From positions 205,003 to 269,002 of the forward strand of contig WGLT01000012.1 of the NCBI GenBank assembly GCA_016125425.1: DNA of 64,000 nt. Direction: 5' to 3'. Of the stretch, positions 55,091-63,650 are shown piece after piece. The position numbers were made by a program, and so were the translations under genes. The DNA comes from Alphaproteobacteria bacterium (GTDB lineage: Bacteria; Pseudomonadota; Alphaproteobacteria; Caulobacterales; Parvularculaceae). How positions within the stretch are numbered: the first letter of the stretch is position 1; every line of letters starts with the position of its first letter. The notes under the pieces were generated by a model. The model had not been told where the DNA came from, searched no databases, and saw only the letters and a program-made list of their open reading frames with translations.

Positions 55091-55882
55091 ATGCCTGTCG
55101 TCGTCCGAATGAAGCCCGACACGCTGAACGAGGAAAACCGCAAATTCGAACAGCGGCCCTTGAAGCAGCCCCTCTTTATAAATTCGGTTCCGAAAAGCGG
55201 CACGCATCTGCTGCGCAATATCGTGCGCATGTTCGTGCCGGTCGAGCAGCAATATGACGCGCAGTTCATCCAGTTTCCGAATCTGCAAAAGCATCTCGCG
55301 GCGTTCGATCCGACGAAGAATCGCCTGAGCTGGGGGCATCTGCTGTTTTCAGACGCCTCCGTCGTCGAGCTTCAGGGCGTGCGGAAAATCATTCTCTATC
55401 GCGACCCCTATAGCTGGGTGCTCGCGCGGGCGAGATTTTTTCTGTCGGATGAGTTCGAAGGGAACATCGATCTTGTCAAAGGCGGCAAGATCAAGGTCGA
55501 AGAACTGTTGAATATGATGATCCTCGGGGTCTATCAGAAGGTCCCCTCGATGTTCGATCTCTATATTCACAACGCCGTCGCCTGGCTCGGCGCGGTTGAC
55601 GGCGTCGTGCGCTTCGAGGATCTCGTCGCCAATCTCAAACGTCTCGACGATCTCGAAGCCGAGGTTTATTTCCGAAAGCTCTTTGCGGCTTGCGGCATCG
55701 ACCCCGTGCCGGATGATTGGCGCGAACGCGTGCGGATCGGCTCCGATCCGAAACAGAGCGGCACGGCGCGCGAGAATCTCACCGGCGTCGATATCGAAAT
55801 TCCGGACGAGCTTCCGCCGATGCAAAAAAAGCTCGTGGAGTTCGCCGCGCCGGGGCTGCGGAGCATACTCGGCTACGAATAG
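55091..55882 (+). CDS. Sulfotransferase-family protein
   Basis: 263 residues from ATG 55091, with GAGGTGG upstream; the track's GTG 55085 is inside that site. The PAPS 5'-phosphosulfate loop is FINSVPKSGTHLLRNIV and the 3'-phosphate region is KIILYRDPYSWVLARARFFL. The rest (VAWLGAVDGVVRFEDLVANL) fits small cytosolic bacterial sulfotransferases. It is the second sulfotransferase module in the window after the one ending the mega-enzyme. Target unknown; a glycan is plausible. Confidence 0.83.
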   Translation: MPVVVRMKPDTLNEENRKFEQRPLKQPLFINSVPKSGTHLLRNIVRMFVPVEQQYDAQFIQFPNLQKHLAAFDPTKNRLSWGHLLFSDASVVELQGVRKIILYRDPYSWVLARARFFLSDEFEGNIDLVKGGKIKVEELLNMMILGVYQKVPSMFDLYIHNAVAWLGAVDGVVRFEDLVANLKRLDDLEAEVYFRKLFAACGIDPVPDDWRERVRIGSDPKQSGTARENLTGVDIEIPDELPPMQKKLVEFAAPGLRSILGYE

Positions 55883-55891
55883 GCGCGGCGT

Positions 55892-56557
55892 CTATTCCGC
55901 GACGCGGGTTTTCAGCTCCGCGATCAGGGCGTCGATGCCTCTTTCGCCGCCGCCGTTATTGGCGATTACGGATTTGAATTCGCTTTGCTGTTCGATCGCG
56001 AGCCAGACCTGGTCTGCGCCCGCGTCGACGATCGCCAGCTTGCCGTCGCGATCCTTATAGATGCGCCAGTGCACCACGACATCGGCGTAAGGATCGCCGG
56101 GTTTCTGGCCGATGACGCGCGTGTTGACGATCGAATCGCGCGGCGTCCTGTCGACCGAGCCGGTCACTTCGAGGCGCTGGCCGGAATAGTCTTCCAGCGT
56201 CGTCTGATAGACTTGCGTCGCGTATTTCCGGAAGAGCGGGAAGTAGATTTCCTTCTGCGCGTCGGTCATCTGCCTGGCATATTGGCCGAGCACGAACATC
56301 GAAACGCGGCGCATGTCGACATATTTATCGACGAGTTTGGCGATGCCGTCGAAGCGCTCGGCCTTCGTTTTCGCCTCAAAGACGGGATTGGCCTCTTTGA
56401 GGATCGCTCTCATGAAATTTTCGGACGCCTCGTCCGCGCGCGCCGGCGCGGAGAACAGGGCGAGCGCGCCGAGCGCGGCGCCGGCGGCGAGCGCTGCGCG
56501 GCGCGTCACGCGAGGCGAAGCGAACATTCCGGGCGCTCTCAGTCTATTGAATCTCAT
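55892..56557 (-). CDS. mlaC: MlaC-like phospholipid transport protein
   Basis: Periplasmic lipid carrier of the Mla/Ttg2 system, 221 residues from ATG 56557, which has GAGGAA upstream and overlaps the mlaA end by 14 bases. ATG 56527 is a shorter choice that gives a more typical Tat signal (PRVTRRAALAAGAALGAL ... PARADE). Mature-part motifs are KLVDKYVDMRRVSMFVLGQY, FRKYATQVYQTTLEDYSGQ and DPYADVVVHWRIYKDRDGK. It works with MlaA in moving phospholipids between the membranes. Confidence 0.88.
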   Translation of the reverse strand: MRFNRLRAPGMFASPRVTRRAALAAGAALGALALFSAPARADEASENFMRAILKEANPVFEAKTKAERFDGIAKLVDKYVDMRRVSMFVLGQYARQMTDAQKEIYFPLFRKYATQVYQTTLEDYSGQRLEVTGSVDRTPRDSIVNTRVIGQKPGDPYADVVVHWRIYKDRDGKLAIVDAGADQVWLAIEQQSEFKSVIANNGGGERGIDALIAELKTRVAE

Positions 56558-57359
56558 CCATTTCCTCGTAGTCGCCGATATCGGGAAGGTCTTCATAGCT
56601 CGTCACCCCGTTCGCGATTTCGCGCTTGCGCGCCTGCAGGTAAAAGCTGCGCAAGGAAGCGTAGTAATCGAGCGAGTTCGTCCTGATCTGGTCCAAAGGC
56701 TCGATCAGCGGCTCGCGCGTCGAAACGATTGTCATGCCGAAGCGCGAATAGCGCGCATAGCTCGCCGGGTCGGAGCGGAGCCATGTCAGCGGGTCGGCCG
56801 CATAATCGACGCCGAGGCCGAAACCGTCGCGAATGGTCGTCGGGCCGAACAGCGGCAGGAAAAGGAACGGTCCTGAAGGCACGCCCCAGACGGCGAGGGT
56901 CTGTCCGAAATCCTCCGTATGCGGCGGGATGCCCAGTTTCGCCGCGGGGTCGGCGAAGCCGAACAGGCCGATCGTCGTATTGATGAGGAAACGGGCCGTC
57001 GTCTGTCCGCCGCGCTTGAGATTGCCCTGCAAGAGGTCGTTGAAGAGAACATTCGGCAATTTCACATTGGCGAGGAAATTGGCGATTCCCTTTCGCTCCT
57101 TCTTGAAGGTGACCGCCCGATAGCCGCGTGCGGCCGGCACGAGGATGTTATCGTCAAGAAAGAGATAGCCCTTGAACATCCGGCGATTGAACTTCTCCCA
57201 GGGGTCGACCTCCTTGCCGCTTGTCGTGTCAGTCTGGGCGCGTTTGATGTCCGCGCTTTCGGGCGCCGGCCCGGTCGCGCCGAGCTGCGCCCGCGCCGGC
57301 GCGAGGCCGACGGCGCCCCAGACCGCCAAGGCCGCCGCCGCTAGCTTTATTCCCCTCAT
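56544..57359 (-). CDS. mlaA: MlaA/VacJ-like protein without lipobox
   Basis: 271 residues. VacJ-family parts are VDPWEKFNRRMFKGYLFLDD, NFLANVKLPNVLFNDLLQG, RFLINTTIGLFGFADPAAKLG, EDFGQTLAVWGVPSGPFLFLPLFGP (partly quoted) and RDGFGLGVDYAADPL. MlaA is normally an outer-membrane lipoprotein; here the signal sequence ends PARA-QLG with no Cys, so it should be cleaved by signal peptidase I instead. It heads the two-gene mla unit and is divergent from the ArsR-type gene. Confidence 0.88.
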   Translation of the reverse strand: MRGIKLAAAALAVWGAVGLAPARAQLGATGPAPESADIKRAQTDTTSGKEVDPWEKFNRRMFKGYLFLDDNILVPAARGYRAVTFKKERKGIANFLANVKLPNVLFNDLLQGNLKRGGQTTARFLINTTIGLFGFADPAAKLGIPPHTEDFGQTLAVWGVPSGPFLFLPLFGPTTIRDGFGLGVDYAADPLTWLRSDPASYARYSRFGMTIVSTREPLIEPLDQIRTNSLDYYASLRSFYLQARKREIANGVTSYEDLPDIGDYEEMDEIQ

Positions 57360-57490
57360 TGTGCGCTCCGATTTCTCCGCTCAAGCGGCGGGCCTCAAAT
57401 AAGCCTGATCGCGCCATAGCATAAGCCTTTGCTCGAAATCGTGACGAGGCTGGGGCGCGGGCGCCACAGCGCCGGCTGGTCTTGCCGCCC

Positions 57491-57510
57491 ATATAAGGAT
57501 ATGTTTATAT
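57491..57510. promoter_or_regulatory. Operator-like near-palindrome before ArsR-methyltransferase gene
   Basis: ATATAAGGATATGTTTATAT has perfect 6-bp outer arms (ATATAA/TTATAT) and an ATAT centre, and ends 24 bases before the ATG at 57535. It is AT-rich in very GC-rich DNA. Position and form fit autoregulation by the ArsR-family protein encoded next. Similar AT-rich dyads control SAH/methionine-cycle genes in other proteobacteria (recalled, not checked). Confidence 0.6.
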
Positions 57511-57534
57511 CTGCGGAAAACGGCGGCGAATCTC

Positions 57535-58533
57535 ATGAGCCTGGACGCGACCCTGAATCTTTTCCGCGCGATCGGCGAGGAAACGCGTTTGCGCGTCATG
57601 ATCCTGCTGCTGCGCGGCGAACTCACCGTCAGCGAACTCACCCAGATTCTCGGCCAGAGCCAGCCGCGGGTCAGCCGGCATTTGAAGATCCTCGCCGACG
57701 CCGGCCTCGTCGAGCGCTACCGCGAAGGCGCCTGGGTTTTCTACCGCGCGGCGGAAGAGGGGGACGGCGCCTCGGTGGCGGGCGCGGTCCTGGCCGCGCT
57801 CAAATCCTTCGGCGAGGTGGACGACCGCGTCGTCGCGCGCGACCGCGAACGCTTTCGCCAGAGCCGCGAGGCGCGCGCGCGGGCCGCCGCGGCCTATTTC
57901 GAAGCCAATGCGGCGGAATGGGATCGGGTGCGCAAACTGCATCTGCCCGAGCCCGATATAGAACAGCGCATGCGCGCTCTGATCGGCGAGCAGCGGGTCG
58001 GGCTGTTTGTCGATCTCGGCACGGGCACGGGCCGCATGCTGGAGATCTTCGCCGACCGCTTTGAAAGCGGCGTCGGCTTCGACCTGTCGCGCGAGATGCT
58101 GTCGGTCGCGCGCGCCAATCTCGACAGGGCGGGCGTTCACAATGCGCAAGTGCGGCAAGGCGATCTGTTTTCGCTTCCGCTCGAAACCGGCTCGGCCGAC
58201 CTCGTCTGCTTGCATCAGGTCCTGCATTTTCTCGCCGAACCGGGCGCCGCAGTGAAGGAGGCGGCGCGGCTTTTGAAGCCGGGCGGAAGGCTCATCATCT
58301 CCGATTTCGCGCCGCATGAGCTTGAATTCCTGCGCGAGGAGCACGCCCATCGCCGCCTCGGCTTTTCCGATGAAGAGGTCGCGGGCTGGCGGCGCGCGTC
58401 CGGGCTGGATCTGCTCGCCAGCGAAACCTTGTCGCCGCAGTCCGACGACGGAAAGAAACTGACGGTCAAAATCTGGGTGCTCGGCGCGCCGGCGGAAGTG
58501 CGCAGGCTGAAATCGCGCGCGAGCGCCGCTTAG
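57535..58533 (+). CDS. ArsR-family regulator fused to SAM-methyltransferase domain
   Basis: 332 residues. Residues 1-90 are a winged-helix ArsR domain (ATLNLFRAIGEETRLRVMIL, LTQILGQSQPRVSRHLKIL) without an obvious metal-binding CVC motif. Residues 140-330 are a class I methyltransferase domain (LFVDLGTGTGRMLEIFADR, GVGFDLSREMLSVARANL, LKPGGRLIISDFAPHE). Fusions of this kind sit beside metF/metH in many alphaproteobacteria. The SAM-binding half may serve to sense SAM or SAH rather than catalyse. It is 11 bases upstream of metF. Confidence 0.88.
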   Translation: MSLDATLNLFRAIGEETRLRVMILLLRGELTVSELTQILGQSQPRVSRHLKILADAGLVERYREGAWVFYRAAEEGDGASVAGAVLAALKSFGEVDDRVVARDRERFRQSREARARAAAAYFEANAAEWDRVRKLHLPEPDIEQRMRALIGEQRVGLFVDLGTGTGRMLEIFADRFESGVGFDLSREMLSVARANLDRAGVHNAQVRQGDLFSLPLETGSADLVCLHQVLHFLAEPGAAVKEAARLLKPGGRLIISDFAPHELEFLREEHAHRRLGFSDEEVAGWRRASGLDLLASETLSPQSDDGKKLTVKIWVLGAPAEVRRLKSRASAA

Positions 58534-58544
58534 GGAGACGAAAA

Positions 58545-59426
58545 TTGTCCGACCTTCATGTCTCCTTTGAATTTTTTCCGCCGAAAACGCCGGCGATGCA
58601 GGAAAAGCTGTGGGCGTCGATCGCGCGGCTCGCCCCGCTCGAACCCGATTTCGTTTCGGTGACCTATGGCGCGGGCGGGTCGACGCGCGAGCGCACGCAT
58701 GAAACGGTCGCGCGCGTCGTCAGGGAGACCAATCTGCCGGTCGCGGCGCATCTCACCTGCGTCGCCGCGACAAAAGACGAGGTCGATGAGGTTTTGCGCG
58801 CCTATTGGAAGGCCGGCGTCAAACATATCGTCGCGCTTCGCGGCGACATGCCGGGCGGGGCGGGCGAGCCCTATGCGCCCCATCCCGGCGGCTACGCCAA
58901 CGCCGCAGAACTCGCCGCCGGCGCGCGCCGCATCGCGCCGTTTGAAATCTCCGTCGGCTGCTATCCCGAAAAGCATCCCGACTCAGCGTCCTTCGCCGAA
59001 GATATCGACATGCTGAAACGCAAAGTCGACGCGGGCGCGGGCCGCGCGATCACGCAGTTCTTCTATGACAACGCCGTCTATCTGCGTTTCCTCGAACGCG
59101 CGCGCGCGGCGGGCGTCGAGATTCCGATCGTGCCGGGGATCATGCCGATCACGAATTTCGCCGGCATGCGCAAAATGGCCGACACATGCGGCGCGACCGT
59201 GCCGGCGCGGATCGTCAAGTTGTTTCAAAATCTCGACGACAAGCCGGAAACGCGCCAGCTCGTCGCCGCGACCGTCGCGGCCGAGCAGTGTCTCGATCTC
59301 GCCGAGCACGGCGTGAAGCATTTTCACTTTTACACGCTGAACCGCGACGAACTCGCTTACGCGCTCTGCCATATGCTGGGCGTGAGGCCGAAACCGGCGC
59401 CGAAGGGCGCGGACGCCGCCGCATGA
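58545..59426 (+). CDS. metF: Methylenetetrahydrofolate reductase
   Basis: FAD enzyme reducing 5,10-methylene-THF to 5-methyl-THF. 293 residues, starting at TTG 58545 with SD AGGGAGACG. Family parts are [63 protein letters not shown] and [10 protein letters not shown]. Its TGA overlaps the metH ATG (ATGA), so methyl donor and methyl acceptor enzymes are made together. Confidence 0.95.
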   Translation: MSDLHVSFEFFPPKTPAMQEKLWASIARLAPLEPDFVSVTYGAGGSTRERTHETVARVVRETNLPVAAHLTCVAATKDEVDEVLRAYWKAGVKHIVALRGDMPGGAGEPYAPHPGGYANAAELAAGARRIAPFEISVGCYPEKHPDSASFAEDIDMLKRKVDAGAGRAITQFFYDNAVYLRFLERARAAGVEIPIVPGIMPITNFAGMRKMADTCGATVPARIVKLFQNLDDKPETRQLVAATVAAEQCLDLAEHGVKHFHFYTLNRDELAYALCHMLGVRPKPAPKGADAAA

Positions 59427-62080
59427 CGCTCCCGACATTCATCAATATCGGCGAGCGGACAAATGTCACCGGCTCGGCGAAATTCCGCAAACTGATCAAA
59501 GACGGCCTCTATGAGGAGGCCCTCGCGGTCGCGCGCCAGCAGGTCGAAAACGGCGCGCAGATCATCGACGTCAATATGGACGAGGGCATGCTCGACGGCG
59601 TCCTTGCGATGCGCACCTTCCTGAGGCTCATCGCGTCGGAGCCTGATATTTCGCGCGTGCCTGTGATGATCGACTCCTCGAAATGGGAAGTGATCGAGGA
59701 GGGGCTCAAAAACGTCCAGGGAAAGGCGATCGTCAACTCGATCTCGCTGAAGGAAGGCGAGGGGCCGTTTCTCGAGCACGCCCGCAAGATCATGCGCTAC
59801 GGCGCGGCGACCGTCGTCATGGCGTTCGACGAAAAGGGCCAGGCGGACACCGCCGCGCGCAAGATCGAGATCTGCGCGCGTTCCTACAAGCTATTGACCG
59901 GAATCGGCTTTCCTCCCGAGGACATCATTTTCGACCCGAATATCTTCGCGGTCGCGACCGGGATCGAGGAGCACAATAATTACGCGGTCGACTTCATCGA
60001 GGCGACGCGCGCGATCAAGAAGACGCTGCCGCATGCGCGCGTCTCCGGCGGCGTCTCCAATATCTCCTTCTCCTTTCGCGGCAATGAGCCGGTGCGCGAG
60101 GCGATGCACTCGGTCTTTCTCTATCACGCGATCAAGGCCGGCCTGGATATGGGCATCGTCAACGCCGGCCAGCTCGCGATCTATGACGAAATACCGAAAG
60201 ATCTGAGGGACCCGGTCGAGGACGTGATCCTCAACCGCCGCGAAGACGCGACGGAACGGCTTCTCGAAGTCGCCGAGCGTTATCGCGGCGAAGCGGGGAA
60301 GAAACCGGGCGTCGATCTTTCCTGGCGCGAAGCGCCGGTCGAAGAGCGGCTGCGCCACGCCCTGGTCCAAGGGATCAATGAATTCATCGTCGAGGACACG
60401 GAGGAGGCGCGGGTCAAACTCGGCCGTCCGCTCCACGTCATCGAGGGCCCGCTTATGGACGGCATGAATGTCGTCGGCGATCTGTTCGGCGCCGGGAAGA
60501 TGTTCCTGCCGCAGGTCGTCAAATCCGCGCGCGTGATGAAACAGGCGGTCGCCTATCTCACGCCCTTCATGGAGAAGGAGAAAGAGGAGCAGGGGCTCGA
60601 TCAGGGCAAGCCCAACGGCGTCGTCCTGATGGCGACCGTCAAGGGCGATGTGCACGATATCGGCAAGAACATCGTCGGCGTCGTTCTTCAGTGCAACAAT
60701 TATAAGGTGATCGATCTCGGCGTCATGGTTCCGGCTGAAAAGATTCTCAACGAAGCCAGAAAGAATAATGTCGACATGATCGGGCTGTCGGGCCTCATCA
60801 CGCCGAGCCTCGACGAAATGCGCCATGTCGCCTCGGAGATGAAGCGGCAGGGCTTCGAGATTCCTCTTCTCATCGGCGGGGCGACGACGAGCCGCGCGCA
60901 CACCGCCGTGAAGATCGCGCCCAACTACGACAAGGGCGTTGTTTACGTCACGGACGCGAGCCGCGCGGTGGGAGTCGTCGGCGATCTCATTTCAGACGAG
61001 CGGCGCGGCCCCTTCCTCGCCAAGACGAACGAGGAATATGCGAAAATCCGCGAGCAGCATGCGAAAGGGCGCTCGCGCAACCCGCGCCTCTCGCTCGAAG
61101 AGGCGCGCGCGCGCCGCCTCGCGCTCGACTGGAAGGATTATGCGCCGCCGAAACCGTCTTTCATCGGCGCGCGCGCATTCACGAATTACGATCTTGCGAC
61201 GCTTGCGCGCTATATCGACTGGACGCCTTTTTTCGCTTCATGGGATCTCGCGGGCAGATATCCGCAAATTCTCGACGACAAGATCGTGGGCGCGCCGGCG
61301 CGCGCGCTCTTCAAGGACGCGCAGGCGATGCTGGCGCGCATCGTCGGGGAGAAGCTGCTGACGGCGAACGGCGTCGTCGGCTTCTGGCCGGCCAATAGCG
61401 ACGGCGACGACATCATCCTCTTCGCCGACGAGCGCCGTTCGCAGGAGCTGGCGCGCCTGCACGGGCTGCGTCAGCAGATCGCCAAGCGCGACAGCGCGTC
61501 GCCGAATTATTGTCTCTCCGATTTCGTCGCCCCGCTTGAGACGGGGCTCGCCGATTATGTCGGGCTCTTCGCCGTCACCGCCGGGATCGGAGAAGAGGCG
61601 CTCGCCGCGTCCTTTGACGACGCCCACGACAATTATTCCGCAATCATGTCGAAAGCGCTGGCCGACCGGCTGGCGGAGGCTTTCGCCGAACATCTGCATG
61701 AACGCGCGCGCCGGGAGTTCTGGGGATATGAAAAGGGCGAGGCGCGCGACATCGAAGCGCTGATCCGGGAGGACTATCAGGGGATCCGGCCCGCGCCCGG
61801 CTATCCGGCGCAACCTGACCACACGGAGAAGGAGACGCTTTTCAAGCTGTTGAAGGCGCAAGACCTTGCAGGCGTCGCGCTCACCGAAAGTTTTGCGATG
61901 ACGCCGCCGGCGTCGGTTTCCGGGCTTTATTTCAGCCACCCGGCCTCGCTCTATTTCGGCGTCGGCCAGATCGGCGCGGATCAGGTCAGGGACTACGCCC
62001 GGCGAAAGGGCGTGAGCGCGGCCGAGGCCGAGAAATGGCTCGCGCCCATTCTGGCCTACGACCCTGAAAATGGCCGGTGA
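59423..62080 (+). CDS. metH: Methionine synthase lacking homocysteine module
   Basis: 885 residues from ATG 59423; the 79 extra track residues lie in metF's frame shadow. The protein starts directly with the pterin domain ([16 protein letters not shown], residues 1-290), followed by the cap and B12 domain with the cobalt-ligand His in [11 protein letters not shown] (near 412) and GLSGLITPS, and the reactivation domain (about 560-885) with [15 protein letters not shown] and [15 protein letters not shown]. Full-length MetH is about 1200 residues and begins with a zinc/homocysteine module, which is absent here and not found elsewhere in the window. It is the second half of the split MetH known in alphaproteobacteria. 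Confidence 0.93.
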   Translation: MTLPTFINIGERTNVTGSAKFRKLIKDGLYEEALAVARQQVENGAQIIDVNMDEGMLDGVLAMRTFLRLIASEPDISRVPVMIDSSKWEVIEEGLKNVQGKAIVNSISLKEGEGPFLEHARKIMRYGAATVVMAFDEKGQADTAARKIEICARSYKLLTGIGFPPEDIIFDPNIFAVATGIEEHNNYAVDFIEATRAIKKTLPHARVSGGVSNISFSFRGNEPVREAMHSVFLYHAIKAGLDMGIVNAGQLAIYDEIPKDLRDPVEDVILNRREDATERLLEVAERYRGEAGKKPGVDLSWREAPVEERLRHALVQGINEFIVEDTEEARVKLGRPLHVIEGPLMDGMNVVGDLFGAGKMFLPQVVKSARVMKQAVAYLTPFMEKEKEEQGLDQGKPNGVVLMATVKGDVHDIGKNIVGVVLQCNNYKVIDLGVMVPAEKILNEARKNNVDMIGLSGLITPSLDEMRHVASEMKRQGFEIPLLIGGATTSRAHTAVKIAPNYDKGVVYVTDASRAVGVVGDLISDERRGPFLAKTNEEYAKIREQHAKGRSRNPRLSLEEARARRLALDWKDYAPPKPSFIGARAFTNYDLATLARYIDWTPFFASWDLAGRYPQILDDKIVGAPARALFKDAQAMLARIVGEKLLTANGVVGFWPANSDGDDIILFADERRSQELARLHGLRQQIAKRDSASPNYCLSDFVAPLETGLADYVGLFAVTAGIGEEALAASFDDAHDNYSAIMSKALADRLAEAFAEHLHERARREFWGYEKGEARDIEALIREDYQGIRPAPGYPAQPDHTEKETLFKLLKAQDLAGVALTESFAMTPPASVSGLYFSHPASLYFGVGQIGADQVRDYARRKGVSAAEAEKWLAPILAYDPENGR

Positions 62081-62185
62081 TTACAACCCGCCTGAAATCG
62101 CCAGCACCAACAGCATGCAGCCGGCGCCGACGACGATTCCGACCGCGAGAATACGCAACTGATGAACGACTGAATCGGCATCCAT
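62081..62185 (-). CDS. 34-residue single-helix membrane protein
   Basis: Short ORF starting at ATG 62185 with a good ribosome site (GGAAGG, 9 bases upstream). It encodes a brief polar start (MDADSVVHQLR) and one membrane helix (ILAVGIVVGAGCMLLVLAIS). It converges on metH with no spare bases. The track lists a 61-residue version starting at 62266 without a comparable ribosome site. No family recognised; supported only by the ribosome site and the clean helix. Confidence 0.5.
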   Translation of the reverse strand: MDADSVVHQLRILAVGIVVGAGCMLLVLAISGGL

Positions 62186-62408
62186 CGCTGCGACCCTTCC
62201 AGACCCCGATGCAGTTTGACCAAAAACAGGCCTATTGCAAAAGGCGCAGCTCCTCGCTCGGCGCACCCTTTGCGCTGATGCTTCGTCAACCCGCGGACAT
62301 ATCGCCGGGATTTATTTTTTCCACAAATTTCGCACACTCCCTATGGAAAAGGCGTGGAAATCGCGCTCCGGCTGGCGCGCCCAGTGCGAAACGGCTAGCA
62401 GACAGGTC

Positions 62409-63092
62409 ATGAGGGTATGGGAAAGACTGCAATCGGTGATTGAAGGCGCGCGCCGACGCACGCTCGGCGCCGCGCTTGACGCGCTCGCCCGGCAGAAGGC
62501 GAGGCGCGACGAGGTCGCCTTTTCGATCGCGCTCATCGCGCTCTCGGCCAAAATGGCGAAGGCGGACGGCGTTGTCCTTGAATCCGAGATCGACGCTTTC
62601 CGCCGCTTTTTCGCCTATCCGCCGTCGGAAGAACCGCGCGTGCGGATGATCTATCGCCTCGCGCAGCAGGACGTCGCCGGCTTCGAGCATTATCTCGAAC
62701 AGGTCGCGCGGCTCTTTTCCGACGAACCCGCCGTGCTCGAAGACGTTCTTGACTGTCTTCTCTATGTCGCGCTTGCCGACGGCGTCGAGCATCCGCGCGA
62801 GCGAGCTCTGCTTGATCAGGCGGCCAAGGTTTTCGGAATTTCGCCGGCGGCCTGGCGGCGCCTGCGCGCCATCCATCTCGGCCGGGAGGCGGACGATCCT
62901 TTCGTCATACTGGGCGTCGAGCCGGGCGCCGGCGCGGATGCGCTTAAAGCCGCCTATCGCGCGCTCGTCCGCGACAACCATCCCGACGCGCTGATCGCGC
63001 GCGGCGTGCCGCCATCGCTCGTCAAGATCGCCGAGGCGCGCATGGCCGCCATCAATGTCGCTTATGAGAAAGCGAGCGCCGAAGCGCGCTGA
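62409..63092 (+). CDS. TerB-like and DnaJ-domain protein (DjlA-like)
   Basis: 227 residues from ATG 62409. Residues 35-145 form a TerB-like helical domain (FSIALIALSAKMAKADGVV, LLYVALADGVEHPRERALL). Residues 160-227 form a J domain (DDPFVILGVEPGAGADALK, ALVRDNHPDALIARG) with the HPD tripeptide that stimulates DnaK. The layout is like DjlA but without an N-terminal membrane helix. The 323 bases 62081-62408 upstream hold only the 34-residue minus ORF. The track's 58 extra residues are not used. Confidence 0.85.
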   Translation: MRVWERLQSVIEGARRRTLGAALDALARQKARRDEVAFSIALIALSAKMAKADGVVLESEIDAFRRFFAYPPSEEPRVRMIYRLAQQDVAGFEHYLEQVARLFSDEPAVLEDVLDCLLYVALADGVEHPRERALLDQAAKVFGISPAAWRRLRAIHLGREADDPFVILGVEPGAGADALKAAYRALVRDNHPDALIARGVPPSLVKIAEARMAAINVAYEKASAEAR

Positions 63093-63126
63093 TGACGCGG
63101 CGGTCCGCAGCGTCTCTGGACGGCGC

Positions 63127-63148
63127 CGGACTTGCGTGCTTAAGTCCG
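63127..63148 (+). other. Stem-loop after DnaJ-domain gene
   Basis: CGGACTT-N8-AAGTCCG, a 7-bp stem in the gap between the DnaJ-domain gene and the small membrane ORF. No U-run follows, so it is not a standard terminator. Confidence 0.35.
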
Positions 63149-63171
63149 ACTCTCAGCGAGTGTGGCGCGTC

Positions 63172-63405
63172 GTGGCGGAACCAGCGAGCATCGGGAACAG
63201 CAAGGGCGAACAGCGCAGCCGCGCGGCGCGAGCCCTTCAGGCCATATCCGACGCTTCCCTGTTATTCATCGTTCTTCTCCTGTCGGCCTTGACGGTGGCG
63301 GCGGTGGCGGTCGCCGCGCCGATCGCGCTTGCGGTTTCGGCGCTCGCGGGCCGGCTGTTTCCCCCGCATGAACGCCGGCGCTGGCGCGATTTGCGCGCGG
63401 CCTGA
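63172..63405 (+). CDS. Small membrane protein, unknown
   Basis: About 77 residues if translation starts at GTG 63172 (VAEPASIGNSKGEQRS). A single long hydrophobic span (SLLFIVLLLSALTVAAVAVAAPIALAVSAL region) is followed by a basic tail (PPHERRRWRDLRAA). The track ORF begins at 63055 inside the preceding gene, which is less likely. A 7-bp hairpin AACGCGG-TCCC-CCGCGTT (63421-63438) lies just past the stop. Function unknown; coding is likely from composition but the start is uncertain. Confidence 0.5.
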   Translation: MAEPASIGNSKGEQRSRAARALQAISDASLLFIVLLLSALTVAAVAVAAPIALAVSALAGRLFPPHERRRWRDLRAA

Positions 63406-63650
63406 AACCGGATCGGGCGAAACGCGGTCCCCCGCGTTCCCGGATTCGGCGCCGGACCCCTGAAATTACGCGGTATTTGTACCTAAAAGCTGCAAGATGT
63501 TGCTGCGCACACGCGTCTTTCGCGCATGCGCCGTCGCGCGCTCGCCTCTTGGGTGCAATCGCACATTAAATTGTTCATTAAGCTTGCCAAAGCGTTGACT
63601 AATCATGTCGTAAGCGTAATGAATCGGCCGACGCTTCATTGGGGAAGATC

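Noticed and set aside
63594-63625. Promoter TTGACT-N16-TAATGA before the secreted protein gene
   Set aside because: The -35 is good but the -10 matches poorly; not enough to call.
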